Origin: Comamonadaceae bacterium | Lineage (GTDB): Bacteria > Pseudomonadota > Gammaproteobacteria > Burkholderiales > Burkholderiaceae_C | DNA length: 5,753 nucleotides | NCBI GenBank assembly: GCA_947478935.1 | Contig: CANJXV010000172.1 | Location: forward strand, 1-5,753 | Reading direction: 5' to 3' | In this document: positions 1 to 5,753 of the stretch, piece by piece | How positions within the stretch are numbered: position 1 is the first letter of the stretch | How the letters are laid out: each line of letters begins with the position of its first letter | Notes under the pieces: generated by a model | The model's database searches: none | Told to the model about the DNA's origin: nothing | Seen by the model: only the letters and a program-made list of their open reading frames with translations | Made by a program: the position numbers and the translations under genes

Positions 1-825
1 AGGTTGGTTGTGGTGGCCAATACAGACGCGCGCAGCTTCCAAAATCAGCGGCATGGGGTGGCCGTGCAAGGTACCAATGATGATTTGTTTGACAACGAGG
101 TACATGCAGGCCTCGTCCTCAATGATTTGCTCTAAGCGCTTGGCAAAGGGCTCGAAGAATCCGTAAGCCAAAAACACGCCGATAAAGGTTCCCACCAGCG
201 CCGCGCCCACCAGGCCACCGAGAACCGCGGGCGGCTGGTCAATGTTATCCATGGTCTTGACCACGCCCATCACGCAGGACACGATGCCCAGCGCAGGCAA
301 GGCACCGGCCAAAGTGGAAATGGCGCCAGAGGCTTTTAGTTCGTCGTTGTGGTGGGTCTTGATGGCGGCGTCCATGATATCTTCGACCGCCGTGGTACTG
401 ATCGTGCCCTGGGAGACGACCATCAAGCGCACAGTGTCGCAAATCAGGTGCAGCAAGGCGTGGTCGGCAATGATTTTGGGGTATTCGCCGAAAATGGAGC
501 TCGCTTCGGGATTTTCGATATGGGCTTCTAGTGCCACTGCGCCCTCGGTTTTGAGAGTCTTCATCACCTTGGAGACGCAAAAAATCGCGTTCAGGTAGTC
601 GTCTTTGTGGTACTTGGAGCCTTTGAAGGTGCGGCCTATACCGGCAAATACCGCCTTTACTACGTCCGGACTGTTGCCAATGAGCATACCGCCAATGGCT
701 GAGCCCAAAATACACCAGCCTTCAATGGGTGCCGCATGAACGAAGGTACCGAGCTGCCCGCCGCCAACCAAAAAGCTGCCGAACACACAGATGTTCAAGA
801 ACACAATCCCAAAGATGCCAAACAT
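1..825 (-). CDS. motA: Flagellar motor stator protein MotA (3' end cut off)
   Basis: This is an open frame of 275 codons from an ATG at 823-825 to the left edge, with no stop in the window. MotA forms, with MotB, the ion-conducting stator in the inner membrane that drives flagellar rotation. Four hydrophobic segments are visible, at about residues 4-24, 34-50, 170-192 and 202-224, with the large cytoplasmic loop between the second and third. The conserved prolines of the family appear as P177 (in LPALGIV) and P226 (in YGFFEPF). By my alignment to E. coli MotA the loop residues Arg90 and Glu98 correspond to Lys92 and Glu100, so charge is kept. The family is about 285-295 residues, so only some 10-20 are missing. 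A weak ribosome site, GGGAA, lies 5 bases before the ATG. motB is expected just beyond the left edge, but this cannot be seen. The loop (KYHKDDYL, LEAHIENPE) also recalls alphaproteobacterial MotA. Confidence 0.95.
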   Translation of the reverse strand, partial: MFGIFGIVFLNICVFGSFLVGGGQLGTFVHAAPIEGWCILGSAIGGMLIGNSPDVVKAVFAGIGRTFKGSKYHKDDYLNAIFCVSKVMKTLKTEGAVALEAHIENPEASSIFGEYPKIIADHALLHLICDTVRLMVVSQGTISTTAVEDIMDAAIKTHHNDELKASGAISTLAGALPALGIVSCVMGVVKTMDNIDQPPAVLGGLVGAALVGTFIGVFLAYGFFEPFAKRLEQIIEDEACMYLVVKQIIIGTLHGHPMPLILEAARVCIGHHNQP

Positions 826-880
826 AGTCGTTCCCAAAAGGACAGTTTGCTGAGCCCTAGGCCAAGTTCAAACCTGTAAA

Positions 881-898
881 GGCCACACAAAGGTGGCC
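881..898 (-). other. Second hairpin in the fliS-motA gap
   Basis: On the minus strand GGCCAC (898-893) can pair perfectly with GTGGCC (886-881) around a six-base loop, CTTTGT. It is followed by a short TTT. It lies just downstream of the stronger terminator hairpin and about 55 bases before the motA start. It could be a weak backup terminator or a structure in a motA leader. A chance inverted repeat is not excluded. Confidence 0.4.
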
Positions 899-901
899 CG
901 C

Positions 902-938
902 AAAAAAATCCCTAGGCGGCCGACCCTGTCGGACCGCC
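902..938 (-). terminator. Likely Rho-independent terminator after fliS
   Basis: On the minus strand GGCGG-T-CCGAC (938-928) pairs with GTCGG-CCGCC (924-915) around a three-base loop AGG. This gives ten base pairs, nine of them G-C, with one bulged T at 933. A run of seven T (908-902) follows after a six-base spacer, TAGGGA. The hairpin begins 11 bases past the fliS stop codon, the usual place for an intrinsic terminator. The spacer between stem and T-run is longer than in a textbook terminator, so termination may be partial. Confidence 0.7.
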
Positions 939-949
939 GACACCCCCAC

Positions 950-1360
950 TCAGTGCAGCTGTGCTTGCTGGGGCAATAAAGTGGGCAACTGCGCCCAGGC
1001 TGACCGGATTTCCGACATCAGGTGCTGAACTTCCTTCAATGCGTCCATATCATTGTGCGCATTGGCGAAAATCAGACGCCTGGTGACGTAGTTGTATAAA
1101 TCATTCAAGTTTTGTGCCAACTCACCGCCACGGGTGAAATCCAAGGCGCCTTGGAGACCGACCACAATGCGGCTGGCACGGGAGATGGCCTTGCCTTTTT
1201 CCTGGATCTTGCCGTGAGCCAGATGCCCTTGGGCTTGGGCCACGCTATCGACTAGGCCGTCAAACAGCATCTGAATAAGGGCCACGTTATTGGCCACGGA
1301 AGCCTGGGAAGCCAGGTTGTCAGAGCCGTAAGACTCCATCGCTTTAAAGTGAACTCGCAT
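950..1360 (-). CDS. fliS: Flagellar export chaperone FliS
   Basis: This 136-residue cytosolic chaperone binds the C-terminal part of flagellin, keeps it from polymerising and delivers it to the export gate FlhA. Family landmarks can be read in order: LIQMLFDGLVDS (28-39), KAISRASRIVVGL (57-69), the block GGELAQNLNDLYNYVTRRL (78-96), then FANAHND (98-104), and the terminal helix ending IRSAWAQL (118-125). This matches E. coli FliS closely in pattern, and the length is typical. The frame stays open back to a GTG at 1444, but I chose the ATG at 1358-1360 because AGGAG lies 8 bases upstream and because the extra 28 residues have no counterpart in FliS. The gene sits 88 bases after fliA with its own likely sigma-28 promoter, and a terminator follows. 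Its usual partner fliD is not adjacent. Confidence 0.93.
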   Translation of the reverse strand: MRVHFKAMESYGSDNLASQASVANNVALIQMLFDGLVDSVAQAQGHLAHGKIQEKGKAISRASRIVVGLQGALDFTRGGELAQNLNDLYNYVTRRLIFANAHNDMDALKEVQHLMSEIRSAWAQLPTLLPQQAQLH

Positions 1361-1368
1361 AAGTGAAT

Positions 1369-1373
1369 CTCCT
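1369..1373 (-). promoter_or_regulatory. Ribosome binding site that fixes the fliS start
   Basis: AGGAG on the minus strand lies 8 bases before the ATG at 1358-1360. It is the best Shine-Dalgarno match among the gene starts in this window. It decides for the 136-residue FliS over the longer frames starting at 1396 (ATG) or 1444 (GTG), neither of which has a comparable site. Confidence 0.8.
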
Positions 1374-1395
1374 ACTGGGTTGCTGTACACAGTAG

Positions 1396-1422
1396 ACATC
1401 GACGAGCTACGCAAAAACTTGA
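1396..1422 (-). promoter_or_regulatory. Candidate sigma-28 (FliA) promoter for fliS
   Basis: On the minus strand the sequence reads TCAAGTTT, 11 bases, GTCGATGT. The enterobacterial sigma-28 consensus is TAAAGTTT, 11 bases, GCCGATAA. The -35 part matches 7 of 8, the -10 part 5 of 8 including the CGAT core, and the spacing is exact. Transcription would start near 1389, leaving about 29 untranslated bases with the AGGAG site correctly placed before fliS. It lies in the only sizeable gap between fliA and fliS. A chance match in an 88-base gap is possible, but position and spacing favour a real site. Confidence 0.55.
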
Positions 1423-1448
1423 GGCTTGGAGTAACGTCAGTCACGAAA

Positions 1449-2198
1449 TTAAACTCCGGACTTGGACTTGGGCGGGGATTTGGCCTTTCCCTCTATCCCC
1501 AGCGACACCCTGAGCTTCTTGACAATACCGCTCAAAAGTTGGCTGACGCGGGACTCGGTTACGTCCAAAACCTCGCCAATTTCCTTTAAATTGAGCTCCT
1601 CCACATAGTAGAGTGACATTAAGAGCTGGTCGCGCTCGGGCAACTCTGCAATTGCATCGGTGACGGCACGCATGAAATCCTGGTGCTCAACGATGGCATC
1701 GGGCTGGCGTGAGCGCTCATCCGCGATGCCCATGACCTCATCGTTGATCACCTCCATAGAAAGCGTCTCAAAGCGCTTGGCATTACCGCGCTTTTTCTGG
1801 AATTCTTCCAGATCATCGCCCATATGCTCGGCCAATTCGCTCTGCGTGGGCGTACGGCCCAGCTCGCTGGCCAGAAAATTGATGGCTTCGTTTTCGGATT
1901 TGTTAAATGCCACCGCTGAGCGCGGCAAATAGGACAACTGGCGCACTTCGTCCAAGATGGCGCCACGCACCCGACTGAGGGCAAAACTCTCAAATTCGAT
2001 GCCCTTGGTCGGGTCAAAGGCCCGCGCGGCCTCCAGCAGGCCGATCATTCCAACTTGCATCAGCTCATCGAGCTCCATGAACGGCGGAATTCGCACCTTC
2101 AGGTGCAAAGCCACCCGTTTGACCATGCCTAAATGGGCCATAACCAGCGCTTCGCTGGCATCATGGACCTCATCGTAGAGCTTGGTGGCGGTGGCCAT
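1449..2198 (-). CDS. fliA: Flagellar sigma factor FliA (sigma-28)
   Basis: This 249-residue sigma factor directs RNA polymerase to late flagellar promoters (flagellin, stator, chemotaxis) and is normally held by the anti-sigma factor FlgM until the hook is complete. Region 2 is seen as DELMQVGMIGLLEAARAFDP (44-63) and FESFALSRVRGAILDEVR (69-86), region 3 as LASELGRTPTQSELAEHMG (109-127), and region 4 as LPERDQLLMSLYYVEELNLKEIG (186-208) followed by the helix-turn-helix ending SRVSQLLSGIVKKLR. The length is normal for the family. In the -10 recognition part, E. coli ELRSRDWVPRS reads EVRQLSYLPRS here, so several positions differ. A short basic tail (237-249, KAKSPPKSKSGV) follows the last helix. 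The ATG is 5 bases after the flhG stop with no clear ribosome site, which suggests translation coupled to flhG. Confidence 0.97.
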   Translation of the reverse strand: MATATKLYDEVHDASEALVMAHLGMVKRVALHLKVRIPPFMELDELMQVGMIGLLEAARAFDPTKGIEFESFALSRVRGAILDEVRQLSYLPRSAVAFNKSENEAINFLASELGRTPTQSELAEHMGDDLEEFQKKRGNAKRFETLSMEVINDEVMGIADERSRQPDAIVEHQDFMRAVTDAIAELPERDQLLMSLYYVEELNLKEIGEVLDVTESRVSQLLSGIVKKLRVSLGIEGKAKSPPKSKSGV

Positions 2199-2203
2199 AG
2201 CGC

Positions 2204-3022
2204 TTAGTCTTGGTGCCGAACCAGGCGCTCGACAAAAAACTGCATGCCGCCGGAGAAATTGGCAATGGGGGGCATTTGGGTTATGGATTTGGCCAAGCGC
2301 TTGAAGTCGCGTGCGCTATTGCTGCGGGGGGCGAATTCAAGCACTGGCTCGTATTTTTTGTGCGCCGCCAAAATGGCATCGTCGTTTTCAATCGAGCCCA
2401 GGTAGCGGGTGGTGAAATTAAGGAACTGGGCGCACACCTGGTTAATGCGCCGATACAGGTTCTGCCCATCGGCCTGGCTGTTGACCGCATTAGGCACGAT
2501 GTAAATCTCGTTCAGGTCGTAATCCTGAATCAAGACCTTGATAGTTCCGTAGGCGTCGGCAATCGAGGACGGGTCATCCCGCACCACGATGTAGCGGCGC
2601 TGGCAGGCACCCATAAACGTCAGTACCGTGGGTGAAATACCAGCGGCCATATCGACAATCAGGTAGTCGATTTCGTCTTCCAGGGCGCTGAAAGACTGCA
2701 CGATGCGCGAAGCCTGCACCCGAGTGAGCGAGGCCAGCTCTTTCACGCCGGAAGCGCCTGGTACCAGCATGACGCCATGGCGCGAGGTGACAATGATTTC
2801 CTGCAAAGTCTTTTGCCCACTCATAAAGTGGCTCAAATTAAACGGGCAGACGCAGCCCAAGGCAATTTGCGCATTGGCCAGACCCATATCGGCATCAAAC
2901 AACATGACGCGGTGACCCATCATGCGCAGCGCAATCGCCAAATTCACGGCCACGGTCGTCTTACCGACGCCGCCTTTGCCGCTGGCGATGCCGATCACCT
3001 CGGTACGAGCAGTTTTAGTCAT
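2204..3022 (-). CDS. flhG: Flagellar number regulator FlhG/FleN (MinD-like ATPase)
   Basis: This 272-residue ParA/MinD-family ATPase limits flagellar number. In Pseudomonas it also restrains the activator FleQ, and it works against FlhF at the pole. The deviant Walker A is SGKGGVGKTT (14-23) with signature Lys16 and Lys21, switch I is DADMGLAN (43-50), and switch II is LIVDMAAGIS (121-130) with Asp124. DDPSSIADAYGTIK (149-162) is the family block after the nucleotide site. The C-terminus FFVERLVRH (262-270) is the amphipathic membrane-targeting helix seen in FleN. The N-terminus has only about nine residues before the first strand, so the DQAxxLR helix that stimulates FlhF GTPase in some species is missing. 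No earlier start is possible, because the flhF stop lies in the same frame only six codons upstream. GGA lies 5 bases before the ATG. Confidence 0.96.
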   Translation of the reverse strand: MTKTARTEVIGIASGKGGVGKTTVAVNLAIALRMMGHRVMLFDADMGLANAQIALGCVCPFNLSHFMSGQKTLQEIIVTSRHGVMLVPGASGVKELASLTRVQASRIVQSFSALEDEIDYLIVDMAAGISPTVLTFMGACQRRYIVVRDDPSSIADAYGTIKVLIQDYDLNEIYIVPNAVNSQADGQNLYRRINQVCAQFLNFTTRYLGSIENDDAILAAHKKYEPVLEFAPRSNSARDFKRLAKSITQMPPIANFSGGMQFFVERLVRHQD

Positions 3023-3040
3023 TCTTTTCCAGCGAAATTC

Positions 3041-4345
3041 TCAATTGAAAGGCCCGCGCATACCCCGGGGGCTTGCAGGCGAAAACAAACGTGGCGACGG
3101 CGGCGGCAATTTCACCGAGACGGGCTTGGAAACCTGGATCGGGGCGATGGCTGTGATGGGGCCAATGGTCTCGGGCGCCCGCGAAAGCTGGGCAAGGGCC
3201 ATTTCTACCAACGAAGCTGCACTCAAATCCCGCCTCAAAGCCCCTAACTGGGCTCCATCGCTCGCTGCAGATAGCGGCAGAAAATTATCGCAGAGAAACT
3301 CGACCAGGGGCCAGGGCTGAACCGATTCATCCAATTTACTCACCATCAGACTATTCCAACGGACGCCAGAACTGCGCAAAGCGCGGCGCAGGGTCGCTGT
3401 GGAAGCATCGGCCGCGACCAGTGCGTGCGTGGAACAGGTTGGGCATACCGCCTGAATTTCCATAACCCGTTCGGCCATATGGGTACCGCAGGTGTCTATC
3501 AGCACCAAACTGCGCCCTCCCAACTGGGCCAGTAGCGCGCTCAAGGCGGCGCCGCTGTCGGCGCGGAAACACTCAATGCCCGCTTGATTGGCCAGGGCCT
3601 GAGTCTGCGCCCAAGCGCCCACACGCTCGTCGCGGTAACTAATGATGGCCACTTTGGCCGCTGCCTGCTGGGCGGCAGCCTCGCGCGCCAGTCGCACCAC
3701 CATCATGGTTTTGCCCGAACCGGACGGCCCGGCAATTAAATGAATACCGGTTTGTGGCAGGTCCATGCTGGGCCGATGAGACACTTGCTCCAGCTGATTA
3801 CGCACCGCGATTAAGGCCTCGTGCTCGCTACGCATGTCTTTAACGGTATCGAGCAGCAAGGTACGCAAGCCGCCGGGCATGCCGGCGCGCGTGAAGGAGG
3901 CAATTAGCTCCTCCACTTCGGGCGACATTTGCTGCCCGTGGTTCCAGGCCGGCGCTTGCTGCGTCTGTTGGAACTCACGGCGCAACGCGGCCAGCTCTTC
4001 GCGTATCAAATCCATCATTTCGCGGCTGGCAAAGTCTTCGCGCTCTGGCGCTTTGCGTTGCACCAGCGGCAAGGACTGTGCGGAAGCGGGCGTCTTGGCG
4101 ACCTGCGCCTGGCCTTTAGGCTGGATTTGTGCCTGAGCGAAATGGCGCTTGAAATCGGTGGAGGCTTCACTGGTTTTGGCCGCAGGCACAGGTTCAGCGG
4201 ATTCTTCGATGTCGATCGCCACCACGAGTTCGGTTTGTCCGCCGACCATGTGGTTGGAAATCACCAGGACATTGCGGCCATATAAGGCCATGGCCTTTTC
4301 GGTGGCACTTTTGGTGTCATGAGCAAGTATGCGTTTGAGTTCCAT
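3041..4345 (-). CDS. flhF: Flagellar biosynthesis GTPase FlhF, with altered GTPase motifs
   Basis: This 434-residue SRP-type GTPase marks the pole where the flagellum is built. The order is the usual one. An N-terminal B domain (1-47, MELKRILAHDTKSATEKAM) is followed by a Gln/Ala/Pro-rich linker (about 48-137), a helical N domain (about 141-190) and a G domain (200-386). The P-loop is GPSGSGKT (206-213). SKLDE (336-340) is G4 and LPLSAASDG (356-364) corresponds to G5. Two motifs depart from the family. The DTYRxGA segment reads RDERVGA (238-244), so the usual first Asp is Arg, and G3, normally DTAG, reads DTCG (284-287). A Pro/Ser-rich tail (about 388-434) extends past the G domain. It lies between flhA (52-base gap) and flhG (18-base gap), as in other polar flagellates. 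Identity is sure; whether it hydrolyses GTP normally is not. Confidence 0.95.
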   Translation of the reverse strand: MELKRILAHDTKSATEKAMALYGRNVLVISNHMVGGQTELVVAIDIEESAEPVPAAKTSEASTDFKRHFAQAQIQPKGQAQVAKTPASAQSLPLVQRKAPEREDFASREMMDLIREELAALRREFQQTQQAPAWNHGQQMSPEVEELIASFTRAGMPGGLRTLLLDTVKDMRSEHEALIAVRNQLEQVSHRPSMDLPQTGIHLIAGPSGSGKTMMVVRLAREAAAQQAAAKVAIISYRDERVGAWAQTQALANQAGIECFRADSGAALSALLAQLGGRSLVLIDTCGTHMAERVMEIQAVCPTCSTHALVAADASTATLRRALRSSGVRWNSLMVSKLDESVQPWPLVEFLCDNFLPLSAASDGAQLGALRRDLSAASLVEMALAQLSRAPETIGPITAIAPIQVSKPVSVKLPPPSPRLFSPASPRGMRGPFN

Positions 4346-4397
4346 GGTACTGGTTCCGCAATGAGTAGTGAGGGTGTGTCAGGGTGATGCCAGGAGA
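4346..4397 (-). other. Short gap between flhA and flhF
   Basis: This 52-base spacer holds no open frame of note. On the minus strand a near-repeat CACCCTGACA / CACCCTCACT is visible, and GCGGAA lies about 8 bases before the flhF ATG as a weak ribosome site. I see no hairpin with a T-run and no good sigma-54 or sigma-28 promoter, which fits flhA and flhF being co-transcribed. Confidence 0.5.
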
Positions 4398-5753
4398 TCA
4401 AGCCTGCTGGTTGTCAGCACTGACGGTGTGAATGACCTGGATCGATTGGTCATCCGGAATTTCGGCGTAGGACAAAACCACCAATTCGCTGACGCGGTGG
4501 CGCACAGCCTTGGCCAACCAAGGGCGGATCGCCGGGGAGACCACCAGCACGGCGGCATGGCCCAGGTCTTCCACGTCCTTGGAGCCCTGGCGCAAAGCAC
4601 CAAACAAACGCTCCGCCAAACCGGGTTCCATAACCACATTTTGGTTTTGGCTTTGCTGTTGCAGCACGTTGTGCAGCAATTGCTCCAAACCGGGGTCCAG
4701 CGTCATTACTGAGAGGGTTTCTTTTTCGTCGAGCAGATTTTGCACAATCATGCGGCCCAGGCGCGGGCGGAGCAAAGCGGTCAGCTGTTCAGGTTCCTGC
4801 GTGCGGGCGCTGACTTCGGAAAGTGTTTCCACAATCGTGCGCATATCGCGGATCGACACCGAGTCATTGAGCAGGCCTTGTAGCGTGCGCGTGAGCACGC
4901 CCAGCGACAGCTTGGAGGGCACCAAGTCTTCCACCAGCTTGGGCGATTTGGCTGTGAGCTTGTCGAGCAACTGCTGCACTTCGTCGTGGCTGAGCAGGTC
5001 GGCCGCGTTATCGCGCAACACCTTATTCAAATGGGTGGCCACCGCGGTGGCCGCATCGACCACGGTATAGCCCAAGGCGCGGGCATGGTCGCGCTGCGAA
5101 GGCTCGATCCATACCGCTTCCAGGCCAAAAGCCGGTTCGGTGGTGGGCGTGCCTTCTAAATTGCCATAGACCTGGCCGGGGTTGATCGCCATTTCGCGAC
5201 CGACTTTGACTTTGCCGCGTCCGCGCACCACGCCTTTGAGCACGATGTGGTAGCTATCCGGGTCGATACTCAGGGCGTCGCGAATACGTACCGGCTGGAT
5301 CAAAAAGCCCAATTCAGCCGACAATTTCTTGCGCACACCCTTGACGCGCGTCATCAATTGGCCGCCGGTTTCGGCATTGACCAGCGGTATCAGGCCGTAA
5401 CCGATTTCCAGGCCCACCAGGTCCACCTGATCCAGGTCTTCCCAGTCAAGCTCCTTGGGCTGCTCAGCGGCCGCCACGGCAGCGGCCTCGGCCACTTTTT
5501 CGGGGGAGTCGGCGGCGGCTTCGCGGCGCAAGAGCATCCAGCCCATACCGGCACTGCCAGCGGACAAAAAGATAAATACTAAGTGCGGCATGCCAGGCAC
5601 CATGCCCAGTACGGCCATGATGATGGAGGTCACAAACAAAGCCGTAGGGTTGCCCAGCTGGGTCGAGGCCTGCTCGGTCATGGACTCGGTGGTCGTCACG
5701 CGCGTCACCACGATGGCAGTTGCCAGCGACAGCAGCAGCGAAGGAATTTGGGC
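4398..5753 (-). CDS. flhA: Flagellar type III export gate protein FlhA (5' end cut off)
   Basis: The frame is open from the right edge to a TGA at 4398-4400 and gives the last 451 residues of a protein normally about 690-700 long. FlhA forms the ring of the flagellar export gate in the inner membrane; its cytoplasmic domain docks chaperone-substrate complexes such as FliS-flagellin. The fragment opens with AQIPSLLLSLATAIVVTRV, the family's end-of-loop and membrane boundary. Two hydrophobic segments follow at about fragment residues 38-55 and 56-76. Then comes the cytoplasmic domain, with the blocks GLEIGYGLIPLV, RIRDALSIDPDSYHI, PAFGLEAVWI, GYTVVDAATAVATHL and HDEVQQLLDKL. The end VVLSYAEIPDDQSIQVI is the usual FlhA C-terminus. 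The GTG at 5711 is an internal codon, not the start. The FHIPEP motif lies outside the window. It is probably the upstream gene of an flhA-flhF-flhG-fliA operon. Confidence 0.97.
   Translation of the reverse strand, partial: AQIPSLLLSLATAIVVTRVTTTESMTEQASTQLGNPTALFVTSIIMAVLGMVPGMPHLVFIFLSAGSAGMGWMLLRREAAADSPEKVAEAAAVAAAEQPKELDWEDLDQVDLVGLEIGYGLIPLVNAETGGQLMTRVKGVRKKLSAELGFLIQPVRIRDALSIDPDSYHIVLKGVVRGRGKVKVGREMAINPGQVYGNLEGTPTTEPAFGLEAVWIEPSQRDHARALGYTVVDAATAVATHLNKVLRDNAADLLSHDEVQQLLDKLTAKSPKLVEDLVPSKLSLGVLTRTLQGLLNDSVSIRDMRTIVETLSEVSARTQEPEQLTALLRPRLGRMIVQNLLDEKETLSVMTLDPGLEQLLHNVLQQQSQNQNVVMEPGLAERLFGALRQGSKDVEDLGHAAVLVVSPAIRPWLAKAVRHRVSELVVLSYAEIPDDQSIQVIHTVSADNQQA

Noticed and set aside
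245..715. Open frame of 156 codons on the minus strand
   Set aside because: It lies inside motA in another frame, is rich in Arg and His, and resembles no protein; the MotA frame explains this DNA.
826..880. Possible sigma-54 or sigma-70 promoter for motA (TTGGCCTAGGGCTCAGCA; TTGAAC)
   Set aside because: The GG-to-GC spacing is 11 rather than 10 bases for sigma-54, and no TATAAT-like box lies 16-18 bases after TTGAAC.
856..916. Two copies of the palindrome CCTAGG (856-861 and 911-916)
   Set aside because: CTAG is uncommon in many proteobacterial genomes, but two six-base copies with unlike flanks give no evidence of a functional site.
2777..3320. Overlapping plus-strand frames opposite flhG and flhF
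   Set aside because: They have no recognisable domain and are fully covered by two well-supported genes on the other strand.
4346..4397. Possible sigma-54 promoter (TGGCAT) before flhF
   Set aside because: There is no GC at the required distance for the -12 element, so the match is only half a site.
4510..5070. Open frame of 186 codons on the plus strand opposite flhA
   Set aside because: It is Ser/Arg/Cys-rich and antisense to a well-conserved FlhA domain, as expected for a shadow in GC-rich coding DNA.

Overview
The window is a stretch of bacterial flagellar chromosome in which every recognisable gene lies on the minus strand. Reading in the direction of transcription (right to left) the order is flhA (5' end cut off by the right edge), flhF, flhG/fleN, fliA (sigma-28), fliS, and motA (3' end cut off by the left edge). 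The block flhA-flhF-flhG-fliA is the classic arrangement of polarly flagellated Pseudomonadota. The FlhA cytoplasmic domain and the FlhG C-terminus resemble Pseudomonas-type proteins, so a gamma- or betaproteobacterium with moderately high GC is most likely. MotA also has features shared with alphaproteobacterial MotA, so I do not name a genus.

Region by region: 4398-5753 encodes the end of the FlhA membrane region and its whole cytoplasmic part, the export gate of the flagellar type III apparatus. After a 52-base gap comes flhF (3041-4345), the SRP-type GTPase that sets the flagellar pole, then flhG (2204-3022), the MinD-like ATPase that limits flagellar number. fliA (1449-2198) starts only 5 bases after flhG stops. 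These four genes look like one operon. An 88-base gap follows and carries a candidate sigma-28 promoter and a strong ribosome binding site, giving fliS (950-1360), the flagellin export chaperone. A 124-base gap then holds a strong GC-rich hairpin with a T-run (likely terminator) and a second hairpin. After it, motA (1-825) encodes the proton-channel stator subunit.

Functionally, the right half builds and places the basal body and makes the sigma factor for late genes. The left half contains late products (flagellin chaperone and motor stator) that sigma-28 would normally switch on. The boundary between the two classes appears to fall at 1361-1448.

I found no mobile element, CRISPR array, RNA gene or new system. 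The points worth a second look are: the unusual fliS site away from fliD, with its own sigma-28-like promoter and a start that must be moved inward; an FlhF whose GTPase motifs depart from the family pattern next to an FlhG that lacks the N-terminal FlhF-activating helix; and a FliA whose -10 recognition segment differs from the usual sequence.
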